Assembly: GCA_963728165.1 (NCBI GenBank)
Contig: CAVSIY010000007.1
Span: 372,001-436,000 of the forward strand
DNA length: 64,000 nt
Direction of reading: 5' to 3'
Origin: Hyphomicrobium_A sp963728165
GTDB taxonomy: Bacteria > Pseudomonadota > Alphaproteobacteria > Rhizobiales > Hyphomicrobiaceae
Below the pieces are notes generated by a model that saw only the letters and a program-made list of their open reading frames with translations, was not told the origin of the DNA and searched no databases. A program made the translations under genes and the position numbers. Of the stretch, positions 17,438 through 25,995 are shown in pieces (within the stretch, counting starts at the first letter, position 1; every line of letters starts with the position of its first letter).

Positions 17438-17956
17438 ATGGCAAAGCTTCCGATCATCACGCTGCCCGATCTCGTCCTGCGCAAGGTGTCCGCTCCGGTG
17501 GAGCGCGTGGACGACGCGCTGCGCACGCTGATGGACGATATGCTGGAGTCCATGTACGCGGCGCCGGGCGTGGGCTTGGCGGCCATCCAGGTGGGCGTGC
17601 CGCGCCGCCTCCTCGTGCTCGACGTGGCCGAGGAAGGCCAAGAGCCGGCGCCTTTTTGCATGGTCAATCCGGAGATCGTCACGCTGGGCCCGGAGACGCG
17701 CCTGCACGAGGAGGGGTGCTTGTCGATCCCCGACGTGCGCGTCGAGATCGAGCGGCCGTCGACGCTTACCGTGCGCTACATCGACCGCGAGGGAAAGAGC
17801 AAGGAGCTCGCCGCCGACGGGCTCTTGGCCACCGCGCTCCAGCACGAGATCAATCATCTCGACGGCAAGTTGATTATCGACTTCCTCTCGGCCCTGAAGC
17901 GCGACATGGTGGTGCGCAAGTTCAAAAAGCAGGCGCGTTCCGCCGAGGCGCTCTGA
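17438..17956 (+). CDS. def: Peptide deformylase
   Basis: Removes the N-formyl group from nascent proteins in the cytoplasm, using a metal ion. The 172-residue protein has all three family motifs: GVGLAAIQ, EGCLSIP (metal-binding Cys) and QHEINHLDG (two metal-binding His and the catalytic Glu). The length is typical. fmt follows 36 bases downstream, the usual pairing of the enzyme that adds the formyl group to initiator tRNA and the one that removes it. The ATG begins the conserved N-terminus (MAKLPIITLPDLVLRKVSAPV). Confidence 0.96.
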   Translation: MAKLPIITLPDLVLRKVSAPVERVDDALRTLMDDMLESMYAAPGVGLAAIQVGVPRRLLVLDVAEEGQEPAPFCMVNPEIVTLGPETRLHEEGCLSIPDVRVEIERPSTLTVRYIDREGKSKELAADGLLATALQHEINHLDGKLIIDFLSALKRDMVVRKFKKQARSAEAL

Positions 17957-17992
17957 CGCCGTTCCCATCGACCCCGCAAGCGGACCGACCCG

Positions 17993-18922
17993 ATGACGTT
18001 GCGCATCGTCTTCATGGGCACGCCGGACTTCTCCGTGCCGACGCTGGCCGAGATCGTTGGCGCCGGACATGAGGTCATAGCCGTCTACTCGCAACCGCCG
18101 CGGCCCGCCGGGCGCGGCATGTCCGAGCAGGCATCGCCGGTGCAGCGTTTCGCCGAGAGCGTCGGCATTCCGGTACGCACGCCCAACGGCCTCAAGGGCG
18201 AAGCGGAGCAGAGTGCCTTTGCCGCGCTGGCGGCCGATGCCGCCGTCGTCGTCGCCTACGGGCTCTTGCTGCCGGCGCCGGTCCTCGCCGCACCGCGCCT
18301 CGGCTGCCTCAATCTGCACGCTTCCGCGCTGCCGCGCTGGCGCGGGGCCGCGCCCATCCAGCGGGCGATCATGGCAGGGGATGCCGAGACGGCGGCGACC
18401 GTCATGCGCATGGAGGAAGGGCTCGACACCGGGCCCGTCTGCCTCGCCGAGCCCGTCGCCATCGGTCCCGACATGACCGCTGGCGAGTTGCACGACGTGC
18501 TGGCCGCGCGCGGCGCGAGCCTCATGGTGCGCGCGCTGGGGGCGCTGGAGCGCGGCTCGCTCGACTGCGTGCCGCAGGAGCAAGCGGGCGCCACCTATGC
18601 CGCCAAAATCGACAAGTCGGAGGCGCGCATCGATTTCGCGCGGCCCGCGTCCGAGGTCCACAATCGCGTGCGCGGGCTGTCGCCGTTTCCCGGGGCCTGG
18701 TTCGAGACGGACGCCGGCGGGCGCCGCGAGCGCATCAAGGTCTTGCGCACGGCGCTCGCCGACGGCCGCGGCACGCCGGGCGAGGTGCTCGATGATCGCC
18801 TCACGGTCGCCTGCGGCGCGGGCGCGGTACGGCTCGTCGAGCTGCAGCGTGCCGGCAAGAAGCCGATGCGGGCCGAGGAGCTGACGCGCGGGTTTCCCCT
18901 GCCGGCCGGCACGCAAATCTGA
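17993..18922 (+). CDS. fmt: Methionyl-tRNA formyltransferase
   Basis: Transfers a formyl group from 10-formyltetrahydrofolate to Met-tRNA(fMet). The 309-residue protein shows FMGTPDFSVPTL at the start, the N-terminal catalytic domain with GCLNLHASALPRWRGAAPIQRAI (catalytic Asn-His-Ser region), MRMEEGLDTGPV, and a C-terminal OB-like domain with ATYAAKIDKSEARIDF and VRGLSPFPGAWF. It sits directly downstream of def. A hairpin without a T-run (GCGCTCC at 18939/GGAGCGC at 18963) lies between it and the next small gene. Confidence 0.96.
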   Translation: MTLRIVFMGTPDFSVPTLAEIVGAGHEVIAVYSQPPRPAGRGMSEQASPVQRFAESVGIPVRTPNGLKGEAEQSAFAALAADAAVVVAYGLLLPAPVLAAPRLGCLNLHASALPRWRGAAPIQRAIMAGDAETAATVMRMEEGLDTGPVCLAEPVAIGPDMTAGELHDVLAARGASLMVRALGALERGSLDCVPQEQAGATYAAKIDKSEARIDFARPASEVHNRVRGLSPFPGAWFETDAGGRRERIKVLRTALADGRGTPGEVLDDRLTVACGAGAVRLVELQRAGKKPMRAEELTRGFPLPAGTQI

Positions 18923-19016
18923 CCGGTTAAGCATGGCAGCGCTCCATTGCCGCGGACGGCGGGGAGCGCGTTAAGGTATGATTAGCCATGTTTTGTCGCG
19001 CGTCCCGGAGTGTCCC

Positions 19017-19289
19017 ATGCGTCTCCTCACCGTCTTGCTCGCCGCAGCCGCGGTGGCCGTGCTCGCCCAGGGTGCCAGCGGCCAGGAGGCGTACACCACC
19101 CGCATCGAGACGCGCCCCTTTTACGGGGCCGTCGTCACCATCGAGCATGGTGTCCGCGTGATCCGGCCTCTGCCTCCCACCCAGCACCTGATCATCAATC
19201 CGAATGGCGCAACGCCGCTGGTTCTCGGCGGCACCGGCGCCCTCTCGGTCGGATCGCCGGCGGCGTCGGCGCAGTCCGACGACGAGTAG
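19017..19289 (+). CDS. Small secreted protein of unknown function
   Basis: A 90-residue protein with a signal peptide (MRLLTVLLAAAAVAVLAQGASG, cleavage before QEAY) and a short mature region including RIETRPFYGAVVTIEHGVRVIRPLPP, then a Gly/Ala/Ser-rich tail. I do not recognise the family. CGGAG seven bases before ATG 19017 supports this start over 18978, which would put 13 residues before the signal peptide. It is inserted between fmt and truA on the same strand. Confidence 0.7.
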   Translation: MRLLTVLLAAAAVAVLAQGASGQEAYTTRIETRPFYGAVVTIEHGVRVIRPLPPTQHLIINPNGATPLVLGGTGALSVGSPAASAQSDDE

Positions 19290-19421
19290 GACCGCAGGTA
19301 GGCCGCCGCGCGATCGCGCTGGCTCGTTCGATCGCCTGTTGCTCGCAAAGCCGTTTGCACTTTCGCGCAAGCCCATTAGGGATGGTGCGCCGTCCTCGTC
19401 GCGCTGAGCCCCTCTCGACCC

Positions 19422-20204
19422 ATGCCCCGCTACCGCATCCTCATTGAGTACGACGGCACGCCGTTCCTCGGCTGGCAGCGCCAGGCGCAAGGGGCCTCCG
19501 TGCAGGGCGCGCTCGAGGACGCGCTGCGCAATTTCTGCGGCGAGGAGGTGAGCGTGCGCGGAGCGGGGCGCACCGATGCCGGCGTGCACGCGCTGGCTCA
19601 GGTCGCCCACTTCGATCTTGCGAAAGACTGGGAGCCTTTCCGCGTGCGCGAGGCGCTCAACTTCCATCTGAGGCCGGCGCCGGTCGCGGTGGTCGAATGC
19701 GAGCTTGCCGCCCACGACTTCGACGCGCGCTACAGCGCCACGCAGCGCCACTATCGCTACCGCATTCTTTGCCGCCGCGCCCCGCCCGCGCTCGATCGCG
19801 AGCGCGTGTGGTGGATGCCGATCGCGCTCGATGCCGAGGCCATGGCCGAGGCCGCGCCGGTGCTGCTGGGGCGTCACGACTTCACGACCTTCCGGGCGGC
19901 GCAATGCCAGGCGAACTCGCCGCTGAGGACGCTCGACCGGCTCGATGTCGCAAGGAAGGCTGAGGAGATCGTCGTCGAGGCGTCCGCGCGCTCGTTCCTG
20001 CACAACCAGGTGCGCTCCATGGTGGGGAGCCTGAAGCTCGTCGGCGAGGGAAAGTGGCGCGCTGCAGATCTTGCAGCCGCGCTGCAAGCGCGCGATCGCG
20101 CAGCCTGCGGGCCGGTTGCGCCCGCGTGCGGTCTTTATCTGGTGCGGGTCGACTACGGCACGCGCAGCGGGCCGGGCGAGGAGATCGCTGTGGACGACGA
20201 TTGA
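19422..20204 (+). CDS. truA: tRNA pseudouridine(38-40) synthase
   Basis: Converts uridines 38-40 in the anticodon arm of many tRNAs to pseudouridine. The 260-residue protein starts with MPRYRILIEYDGTPFLGWQRQ and carries the catalytic aspartate in RGAGRTDAGVHALAQVAHF. It also has the RYSATQRHYRYRI and FLHNQVRSMVGSL segments typical of TruA. It follows def and fmt on the same strand, a common alphaproteobacterial order, but with a small secreted protein gene between. Downstream is a long repeat-bearing gene-free region. Confidence 0.95.
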   Translation: MPRYRILIEYDGTPFLGWQRQAQGASVQGALEDALRNFCGEEVSVRGAGRTDAGVHALAQVAHFDLAKDWEPFRVREALNFHLRPAPVAVVECELAAHDFDARYSATQRHYRYRILCRRAPPALDRERVWWMPIALDAEAMAEAAPVLLGRHDFTTFRAAQCQANSPLRTLDRLDVARKAEEIVVEASARSFLHNQVRSMVGSLKLVGEGKWRAADLAAALQARDRAACGPVAPACGLYLVRVDYGTRSGPGEEIAVDDD

Positions 20205-20346
20205 TTTTGTCTCCTCTTATCCTGGGGCTTGCATGCCTTCAGCGACGCGCAGTCCTTCTCCACCCGTCATCCCGGAAGCCGACGCGGTCATGGCGGAGCC
20301 ATGCTTCGCAGGGACGGGAGAGGTGGCGTTCAGCGGGCCTCGACTT

Positions 20347-20396
20347 CTCACCCTCCCGGGGGGAGGTCGCGAGCCCGGTGTACGCGAGCGGGTGAG
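20347..20396. repeat. Palindromic element CTCACCC...GGGTGAG
   Basis: CTCACCCTCCCGGGGGGAGG at the left is itself partly palindromic. With the right arm GCGAGCGGGTGAG it makes a larger inverted repeat with ends CTCACCC (20347) and GGGTGAG (20390-20396). Elements of this look are scattered in intergenic regions of many Hyphomicrobiales; copy number elsewhere cannot be seen here. Confidence 0.55.
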
Positions 20397-20913
20397 GGGT
20401 TAGACGCCGGCTGTCTACCCGGACATGCAGAACCGCGATGAGCTCGCGGCGGGATGCGCCCGAGGGTTTGCAAGAAACGAGGGAGCGCGGGCGCCGAAAC
20501 GCTGCGATCCTGTCGCGACGAGAGGGCAGCCTCGCGGCGCCCGCGCCGGTTGCTTGCCGTGCCGAGGGTGCGATCACATCGTCAGCGGGCCTTCGGTCCG
20601 GCTCTCGCTCGCTTCGGGAGAGCCTCTCGCGTCCAGGACCTCGAGCTGCTGCGCGCCCATGAAGACATGGAGCGCCGCTGCGCGACGGGCGTCCGTGCAG
20701 GATGTTGCCAAGCCTGCACAGCCTCGATCCGCGGCCCCGGAATCCGAGGTGAGCTAAACCTCGCGTCAGACGCCCGCGACGGTGCGGACGCCTGCCTCAA
20801 CCGGGTCACCGCCCCCGCCCCGCAAAGCCGCTCAGCTGATGCGTCCCATGTGGACAGGGGTGCGGGAAGGATAGGGGCGGCGCGAGGGGCGGGGATTAGT
20901 TTTTTTTCAATCT

Positions 20914-21056
20914 GTCATCCCGGCCAAGCGAGGCGTCATCCGAGCGCAGAGCCGGGACCCAGCATGAGGCGTGCCGAAGGCACATTCGTGTCTGCGACGA
21001 CCCTGACGCTGGGTCCCGGGTCTCGCTCCGGCGTGCCGTCGCTCGCCCGGGATGAC
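20914..21056. repeat. Long inverted repeat of the GTCATCCCGG/CCGGGATGAC type
   Basis: The left arm runs from GTCATCCCGG (20914) to GGGACCCAGC (20954-20963). The right arm runs from GCTGGGTCCC (21008-21017) to CCGGGATGAC (ending 21056). The arms are imperfect complements with a loop of about 45 bases. The DNA could form a cruciform and any transcript a long hairpin. Confidence 0.65.
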
Positions 21057-21093
21057 ATTGAGAGGCGGCGGCGGCCGCGCCGACTCTCCACCC

Positions 21094-21248
21094 GTCATCC
21101 CGGCGAAGGCCGGGACCCACGCCACTTTCAGCAATCGCTTCTGGCGCAGGAGATCGCTGCGCTGACACTTGTTGCGGCCAACGCGCGAGAAGCGCTGACG
21201 TAGCGTTTGCGGAAACTTGCGTGGGTCCCGCTCTTCAGCGCGATGACG
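21094..21248. repeat. Second inverted repeat with GTGGGTCCC arms
   Basis: The left arm, GTCATCCCGG through GGGACCCAC (21094-21120), is complementary to the right arm, GTGGGTCCC through GCGATGACG (21221-21248). About 100 bases lie between the arms. It shares the GTCATCCCGG end with the element at 20914, so both belong to one repeat family. Confidence 0.6.
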
Positions 21249-21400
21249 GAAGAAAGTGGGCGCTTGAGGCGCCCGCACACGATGAAGGGTGGGAAGAAAC
21301 GGCGCTCGAAGCCGTGCAGGCGTTCGATCGGTCGAGCGGAAGACCGAGCCGAATGGTGTGCATGACCTTTTGCGCGCTTGATTTTTTCAGCGTCAAGTTT

Positions 21401-21428
21401 TTGACAAGTCCGCGCCACATAGTAACAA
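21401..21428 (+). promoter_or_regulatory. Putative sigma-70 type promoter for the flavin monooxygenase gene
   Basis: A perfect -35 box TTGACA lies at 21401-21406 and, 16 bases on, TAACAA at 21423-21428 can serve as -10. The surrounding DNA is much more AT-rich than the window average. The predicted start lies about 50 bases upstream of the ATG at 21484. Confidence 0.5.
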
Positions 21429-21483
21429 TGCGCTGGACTATCTACACACTTTGTTAACCACTTATTTTCGTGGGGACGCAATT

Positions 21484-23042
21484 ATGAGCAACCGCCTTGC
21501 CGAGACGCATGCGGAGGAGGTGCAGAGCTGCGAGCTGTGCATCATAGGAGCGGGAGTTGCCGGGCTGAATGCCCTGTTCGTGGCCTCCCAATACCTGGGG
21601 AAGACCGACAAGATCATCATCATCGACCGCAATTCCGGCCCCGGCGGAATGTGGAACGATGTCTACGACTATTGCCGGTTGCACGCGCCGCATCCCACCT
21701 TCACGGTTGGCGACATCGCGTGGAACTGGTCGAAGCCGAGGCATTATCTGGCAACCGGCGGCGAGGTGCAGGCGCATCTGGTGCGCTGCCTCGACGAGCT
21801 TCGTGCAAAAGTGGTGTTGCAAGAACTCTATGGCCACACCGTCACCGCGTTGGATGAGGTTGCGACCAAGCGCGGCCCCATCGCCCGCATCCGATACCAT
21901 GTGAACGACGCTCCAGATCGCCCACGCGTCATTGAGGCAAAAAGGGTCATCAAGGCCTTTGGGTTTGATGTTCCCTTGCCGGATCCGCTGGCGCTGACCA
22001 GCCAGAATGTGATCTCGACGACGCCCCTGCGCTTGAGCCGGGACGGAGGTTTTGAGGGAAGCGCGCCGGTCTATGTGGTCGGGGGCGGCAAGACGGGAAT
22101 GGATAGCGCCCACGCTCTCATCGAGCGGGCGCCCGAGCGCCCTGTTACCCTCATCAACGGCAAGGGCACCGTTTTCGTGAACCGCGCCATACTTTCCCCC
22201 GCGGCGCGCGGCGTTGGTGGGACGGACGGCTGCTCGTATCGGCCTTCCGCGACATGGCGATGCGCTATGACGGCACCAACGAGGACGAGACCTTCGATTA
22301 TTTCCGCCGCAAGTACTCCATCCATCTCCACGGCTCGGCTGAGCAGTTCCTGTTCGGAATCCTCTCCAAGGAGGAGCGCGATGTGATCGCCGGCGGGCTC
22401 ACCGGCATCGTCAACGACTATCTGGAGGACGTGGTCGACGGGCCAGAAGGACCCGAGATCGTGTTGCGCAGCGGCAAGCACATGGCCGTGGCGCCCGGCA
22501 GCACGTTCGTCAACTGCACGGGCTATCTCGTGCGCCACACGCACCCATACGAGCCGTATCTGTCACGGCTTGGGGCCATCCTCACGATTACGCCGCGCTC
22601 GATGGTGCACTACCTTTCGAGCGTGTCGGCGTATTTCCTGACGCACACGTTCTTGCTCGGCAAGCTGGCGGATGCCCCGCTTTATGAGTTCGACGCCGAG
22701 GCGGCGTTCCGCAACAATCGGCGCATGTGCCATACCGCTGCGATGTCGGTCAGCTTCATGAACCTTCTCGTGCTCCTGCAGACGCTGCCGTTCCGCGTGT
22801 TCGACCGCTGCGGGCTCGACCTCGATCGTTTGTATCCGCTGTATCGGCGGGCGGCGGCAATTATCGATCTGAAGCTCAACGGCAGGCGGTATATCGCGCA
22901 TTGCCGCCAGGCGCTCGACCGCGTGCACGAAATCTACGGCCTGCACTGCGGTCCGCTTACCGCTGCGACCGACCGGCCCGTTAGCGTCGCGGCTGAGCAG
23001 GGCGCCTATGAGATTGGCGCTGAATTGCCGAGTGCGGGCTAG
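21484..23042 (+). pseudogene. FAD-dependent monooxygenase-like protein, frameshifted
   Basis: Two adjacent frames together encode a protein of about 519 residues. The first (21484 to about 22195) has the FAD-binding CIIGAGVAGLNALF and a second nucleotide-binding site, VYVVGGGKTGMDSA. The second (from about 22196 to 23042) continues RRWWDGRLLVSAFRDMAMRYDG to a normal-looking end. Adding one base in the run CTTTCCCCC at 22192-22200 restores one frame, so this is either a recent one-base loss or a sequencing error in a homopolymer. The architecture resembles flavin-containing NAD(P)-dependent oxidases/monooxygenases; the substrate is unknown. A good promoter precedes it and a hairpin follows it. 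Confidence 0.72.
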
Positions 23043-23051
23043 CCGCGGGAC

Positions 23052-23071
23052 CCCTCGGCCTGCGCCGAGGG
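23052..23071 (+). terminator. Hairpin after monooxygenase gene
   Basis: CCCTCGGC (23052-23059) and GCCGAGGG (23064-23071) form a perfect 8-bp stem around CTGC. No T-run follows, so it may only partly terminate transcription. Confidence 0.4.
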
Positions 23072-23122
23072 CACGGGCCAGCCCGAGGTAGCGAGGGAGG
23101 CGAATGCGCTGCCCCCCGCGCC

Positions 23123-23698
23123 CTAGTCCACCAGCGTGATGAACTCCTGGCGCGTCATCGGGCTGTCGCGGAATACGCCCAGCATGCGGCTCGTCACCAG
23201 GTCGGTGCCGGGCTTCATGATGCCGCGCGCCGTCATGCAGAAGTGCTCGGCCTTCAAGACCACGCCGACGCCCTGCGGCTGCAGCACCTTGTCGATGGCG
23301 TTGGCGATCTGCGCCGTCATCTTCTCCTGGATCTGCAGGCGCTTGGCATAGACCTCGACGACGCGCGCCAGCTTGGAGATGCCGACGACGCGTCCGTTGG
23401 GGATGTAGGCGACCCATGCGCGCCCGATGATCGGCGCCATGTGGTGCTCGCAATGGCTCTCGAAACGGATGCCGCGCAAGACGATCATCTCGTCGTAGCC
23501 CTCGGTCTCCTCGAAGGTCTTGGACAGGATCGCCTCGGGGTCCTCGCCGTAGCCGCGGAAATACTCCTCGTAGGCGCGCGCCATGCGCGCGGGCGTCTCG
23601 TGGAGGCCGTCGCGGTCGGGGTCGTCTCCGGTCCAGCGGATGATGGTGCGGAAGGCCGCCTCGACTTCCGAGCGGCTGGGGCGAACGATTTGGTCCAT
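23123..23698 (-). CDS. folE: GTP cyclohydrolase I
   Basis: Converts GTP to 7,8-dihydroneopterin triphosphate, the first step of folate (and pterin) synthesis. The 191-residue protein shows RDGLHETPARMARAYEEYFRGY, the zinc-binding HCEHHMAPI motif, VGISKLARVVEVYAKRLQIQEKMT and the second Cys in EHFCMTARG, all conserved in the type I enzyme. ATG 23698 gives the normal length; the frame stays open to 23758 but the extra residues are unlike the family. It is convergent with the monooxygenase and shows no obvious operon partner. Confidence 0.96.
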   Translation of the reverse strand: MDQIVRPSRSEVEAAFRTIIRWTGDDPDRDGLHETPARMARAYEEYFRGYGEDPEAILSKTFEETEGYDEMIVLRGIRFESHCEHHMAPIIGRAWVAYIPNGRVVGISKLARVVEVYAKRLQIQEKMTAQIANAIDKVLQPQGVGVVLKAEHFCMTARGIMKPGTDLVTSRMLGVFRDSPMTRQEFITLVD

Positions 23699-24185
23699 GT
23701 GCGTGTCTTTAGGTTTTGCTCTCAACAATAGGGCGCATGTGCTCGGGCATTTATACACACCGGGGCCGCTCTGCCGAGCCCTCGATCGCTCTTAGCGGGG
23801 TCTTGTGGCGCTTTCGGAGGCCCTGTTGGCCCCCGCAGTCATATAGGCGCCCGAGCGCCTGTCGGAAAGCCGCCGATGCGAGAGGCCGCCTTCGCTGCCG
23901 GCTAGCCCCGCCGGAACCTTCAAGAATTCGGTGAGGGCGCCGCGAGCGAAAACACGGTTTGTCGATGACAAGCCCGCGCGGGGTGGAGCGCGTCGCGATC
24001 ACGACACGGGCAGCCGCGCTCATCTTTTGCGACCAGCTGCCGCACCGGGCCTTGAGAAGCGTCAAGGCGGCAAAGGCCCGGCTCCGCACCATCGCACGCC
24101 AGTGGGTTCGGCGATCCCATGCATGTGAAACACGAGCTGGCTCGGACACCGACTGGAGCCGGCGCCAGCAGGAGGAAACCCAAAA
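23699..24185. other. Intergenic region between folE and pqqC
   Basis: About 490 bases without a supportable gene. The open frames found here on either strand lack start signals and domain patterns. It must contain the divergent promoters for folE and pqqC. I see no recognisable riboswitch or RNA. Confidence 0.45.
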
Positions 24186-24950
24186 ATGAGCGAGCGCCGT
24201 TTCGCGAACGTGCCCGTCAGCACTCTCATGAGCCTCGATGAGTTCGATGCCGCCATCCGCGCCGTCGGCGCGGAGCGCTACCACGACAAGCACACCTTCC
24301 ATAAGCTTCTGCACGGCGGCAAGCTGACCAAGGGCCAGGTGCAGGCGTGGGCGCTCAACCGCTACTGCTATCAGGAGGCGGTGCCGAGGAAGGACGCAGC
24401 CCTGATCAGCCGCGTGCACGACCGCGAGCTCAGGCGCGAGTGGCTGCACCGCGTGCACGACCACGACGGCCTGCCGCCGGAGGAGCCGGGCGGCATCGAG
24501 CGCTGGCTCGTCCTCACCGACGGGCTCGGGCTCGACCGCGCGTTCGTCACCTCCATGAAGGGCGCGCTGCCCGCCACCCGCTTCGCGGTCGAAGCCTACG
24601 TGCACTTCGTGCGCGAAGAGCCGCTCACCGTCGCCATCGCCTCCTCGCTCACCGAGCTCTTTGCGCCCTCGATCCACCGCGAGCGCATCGCCGGCATGCT
24701 GGAGAACTACGATTTCATCCATGACGACGTGCTCGCCTACTTCAAGCGGCGCCTGACGCAGGCCCCGCGCGACGCCACCTTCGCGCTCGAATACGTGAAG
24801 GCCAACGCCCGGAGCCGCGAGGAGCAGGAGGCATGCGTCGCCGCCGTGCGCTTCAAGTGCGACGTCCTGTGGGCGCAGCTCGACGCGCTGCAGCACGCCT
24901 ACGTCGAGGGGCACGTGCCGCCTGGCGCCTTCCGGCCGGAGATCAAATAA
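24186..24950 (+). CDS. pqqC: Pyrroloquinoline-quinone synthase PqqC
   Basis: Catalyses the last step of PQQ biosynthesis, ring closure and oxidation of AHQQ, without a metal or other cofactor. The 254-residue protein has the family run YHDKHTFHKLLHGGKLTKGQ, ALNRYCYQEAVPRKDAALISR, HDHDGLPPEEPGGIERWL, FAVEAYVHF and SSLTELFAPSIHRERI, which carry the active-site His, Tyr, Lys and Arg residues. GGAGGAAACCCAAAA precedes the ATG. No pqqA, B, D or E is nearby; the gene is alone, with a hairpin terminator after it. PQQ would serve methanol or glucose dehydrogenases, in keeping with a methylotroph, which is inference. Confidence 0.93.
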   Translation: MSERRFANVPVSTLMSLDEFDAAIRAVGAERYHDKHTFHKLLHGGKLTKGQVQAWALNRYCYQEAVPRKDAALISRVHDRELRREWLHRVHDHDGLPPEEPGGIERWLVLTDGLGLDRAFVTSMKGALPATRFAVEAYVHFVREEPLTVAIASSLTELFAPSIHRERIAGMLENYDFIHDDVLAYFKRRLTQAPRDATFALEYVKANARSREEQEACVAAVRFKCDVLWAQLDALQHAYVEGHVPPGAFRPEIK

Positions 24951-24979
24951 CAACGAGGCCAACACGACGGGAGGAAGCC

Positions 24980-25007
24980 GCGGGGCCGGGTGCAAATCCG
25001 GCCCCGC
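24980..25007 (+). terminator. Hairpin terminator after pqqC
   Basis: GCGGGGCCGG (24980-24989) pairs perfectly with CCGGCCCCGC (24998-25007) around GTGCAAAT. The following bases are TGCATTTGG, so the U-tract is poor. Confidence 0.6.
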
Positions 25008-25249
25008 GTGCATTTGGCTGCGGGCTTAGATCCGCGGCGCGGCCGCGATCGGCGATGAACAGCATTCGGCCCGCGCGCATTCGATGCAACGTTTCGCACA
25101 GTTGCAATTGTCGGATTTCAGCGACCGGAACCTTAGGACTTTTGCGCCTAAATCGCCCGCGTCGGACGGTGGCACGTTCGGGGCGCGCCATGTGCCAAGC
25201 GCTCGAAGGTGAGATCGTGACAATTTGATCTTTGTGGAGTTGAGGAAAC

Positions 25250-25546
25250 ATGTCGATCAACAAGACCCTCTCAGTTCTCGCGGCCTCGAGCGTGCTGGCG
25301 CTGTTCAACCTGTCGCCAGTTCTCGCCGAGGACATTCCCCAGGAAGAGCAAAACCAGCTCAACAACTCCTCGCAGCCGGATGTGGATCCGGGTGCCTCTA
25401 AGGGCCCTGACGCTCCGATCGTCAAGCAGGAGGGCAGCGAGCTCAACAACTCGGCTCAGCCCGACGTGCTTCCCGACGCTTCGGGCCCGGCCTCCAAGTC
25501 GCAGGAGTCGATCCCGACGCAGGAGCAGAAGGACATCGAGGACTAA
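25250..25546 (+). CDS. Small acidic secreted protein with internal repeat (paralogue of 17030-17275)
   Basis: A 98-residue protein with a signal peptide (MSINKTLSVLAASSVLALFNLSPVLA, cleavage before ED). The mature part is acidic, Gln/Asn/Ser/Pro-rich and probably disordered. It contains two copies of a motif reading LNNS-S/A-QPDV-x-P-x-AS, about 34 residues apart. The function is unknown. The signal peptide and gene-start context match the protein at 17030. GAGGAAAC before the ATG gives a good ribosome-binding site. The gene is isolated and ends in a very strong terminator, as expected for an abundant single-gene transcript. Confidence 0.78.
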   Translation: MSINKTLSVLAASSVLALFNLSPVLAEDIPQEEQNQLNNSSQPDVDPGASKGPDAPIVKQEGSELNNSAQPDVLPDASGPASKSQESIPTQEQKDIED

Positions 25547-25593
25547 GCCGCAAAGCTCCCCCTAGAGATCGGCTTCGTCTCGACCACTCGAAC

Positions 25594-25654
25594 AGCCCGC
25601 GGGAACAGTTTGCTCCGCCGTGCCACGCCGTGGCGGAGCTCCCGCGGGCTTTTG
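25594..25654 (+). terminator. Strong nested terminator after small secreted protein gene
   Basis: AGCCCGCGGGA at 25594 pairs with TCCCGCGGGCT ending at 25650, with an inner stem GCTCCGCC/GGCGGAGC, and TTTT follows. This is one of the clearest intrinsic terminators in the window. Confidence 0.85.
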
Positions 25655-25797
25655 GTTTCCCGCACTGCTGACGACAATTCCGCTGCTTTGGTCCGTTCGG
25701 CCGCAGCGAGCCGCGGACGTCGATATCGGCGCGCGCTCTGCCAGGGCGCGCGTCGTTTTTGTTGCTGGAATTGCTGGCGTTGCGCTTGGCGGTCTTG

Positions 25798-25872
<75 letters not shown>

Positions 25873-25995
25873 GAATTTCGGACCGTCAGCTCGCCTGGAG
25901 ACTGCGGCTGCGCGCCCCCGGGAGGCGCGGCGCGGGGGACACTGCCACAAGGCCTGCGGAGGGGCAAGCGCGCCCGACAGGCTATCGCGCGATTG

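Larger units (their letters stand above)
20205..21400. other. Gene-free stretch carrying palindromic repeats
   Basis: About 1.2 kb with no credible gene. The open frames here have no domain pattern and cross the repeats. It holds three inverted-repeat elements (listed separately) and a 19-base sequence, TCTCCACCCGTCATCCCGG, present at 20257-20275 and again at 21085-21103. Text between about 20430 and 20880 looks like ordinary non-coding sequence or old gene debris; I could not identify a parent gene. Confidence 0.6.

Noticed and set aside
17021..18934. A 637-codon open frame on the minus strand over def and fmt
   Set aside because: def and fmt are certain on the plus strand; the antisense frame is low-complexity and has no recognisable motif.
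20914..21248. A CRISPR array in the repeat-bearing gap
   Set aside because: The repeats are inverted and few, with no regular direct repeat-spacer pattern and no cas genes.
23751..25013. A 420-codon minus-strand frame opposite pqqC
   Set aside because: pqqC is unambiguous on the plus strand and the opposing frame has no start signal or domain.
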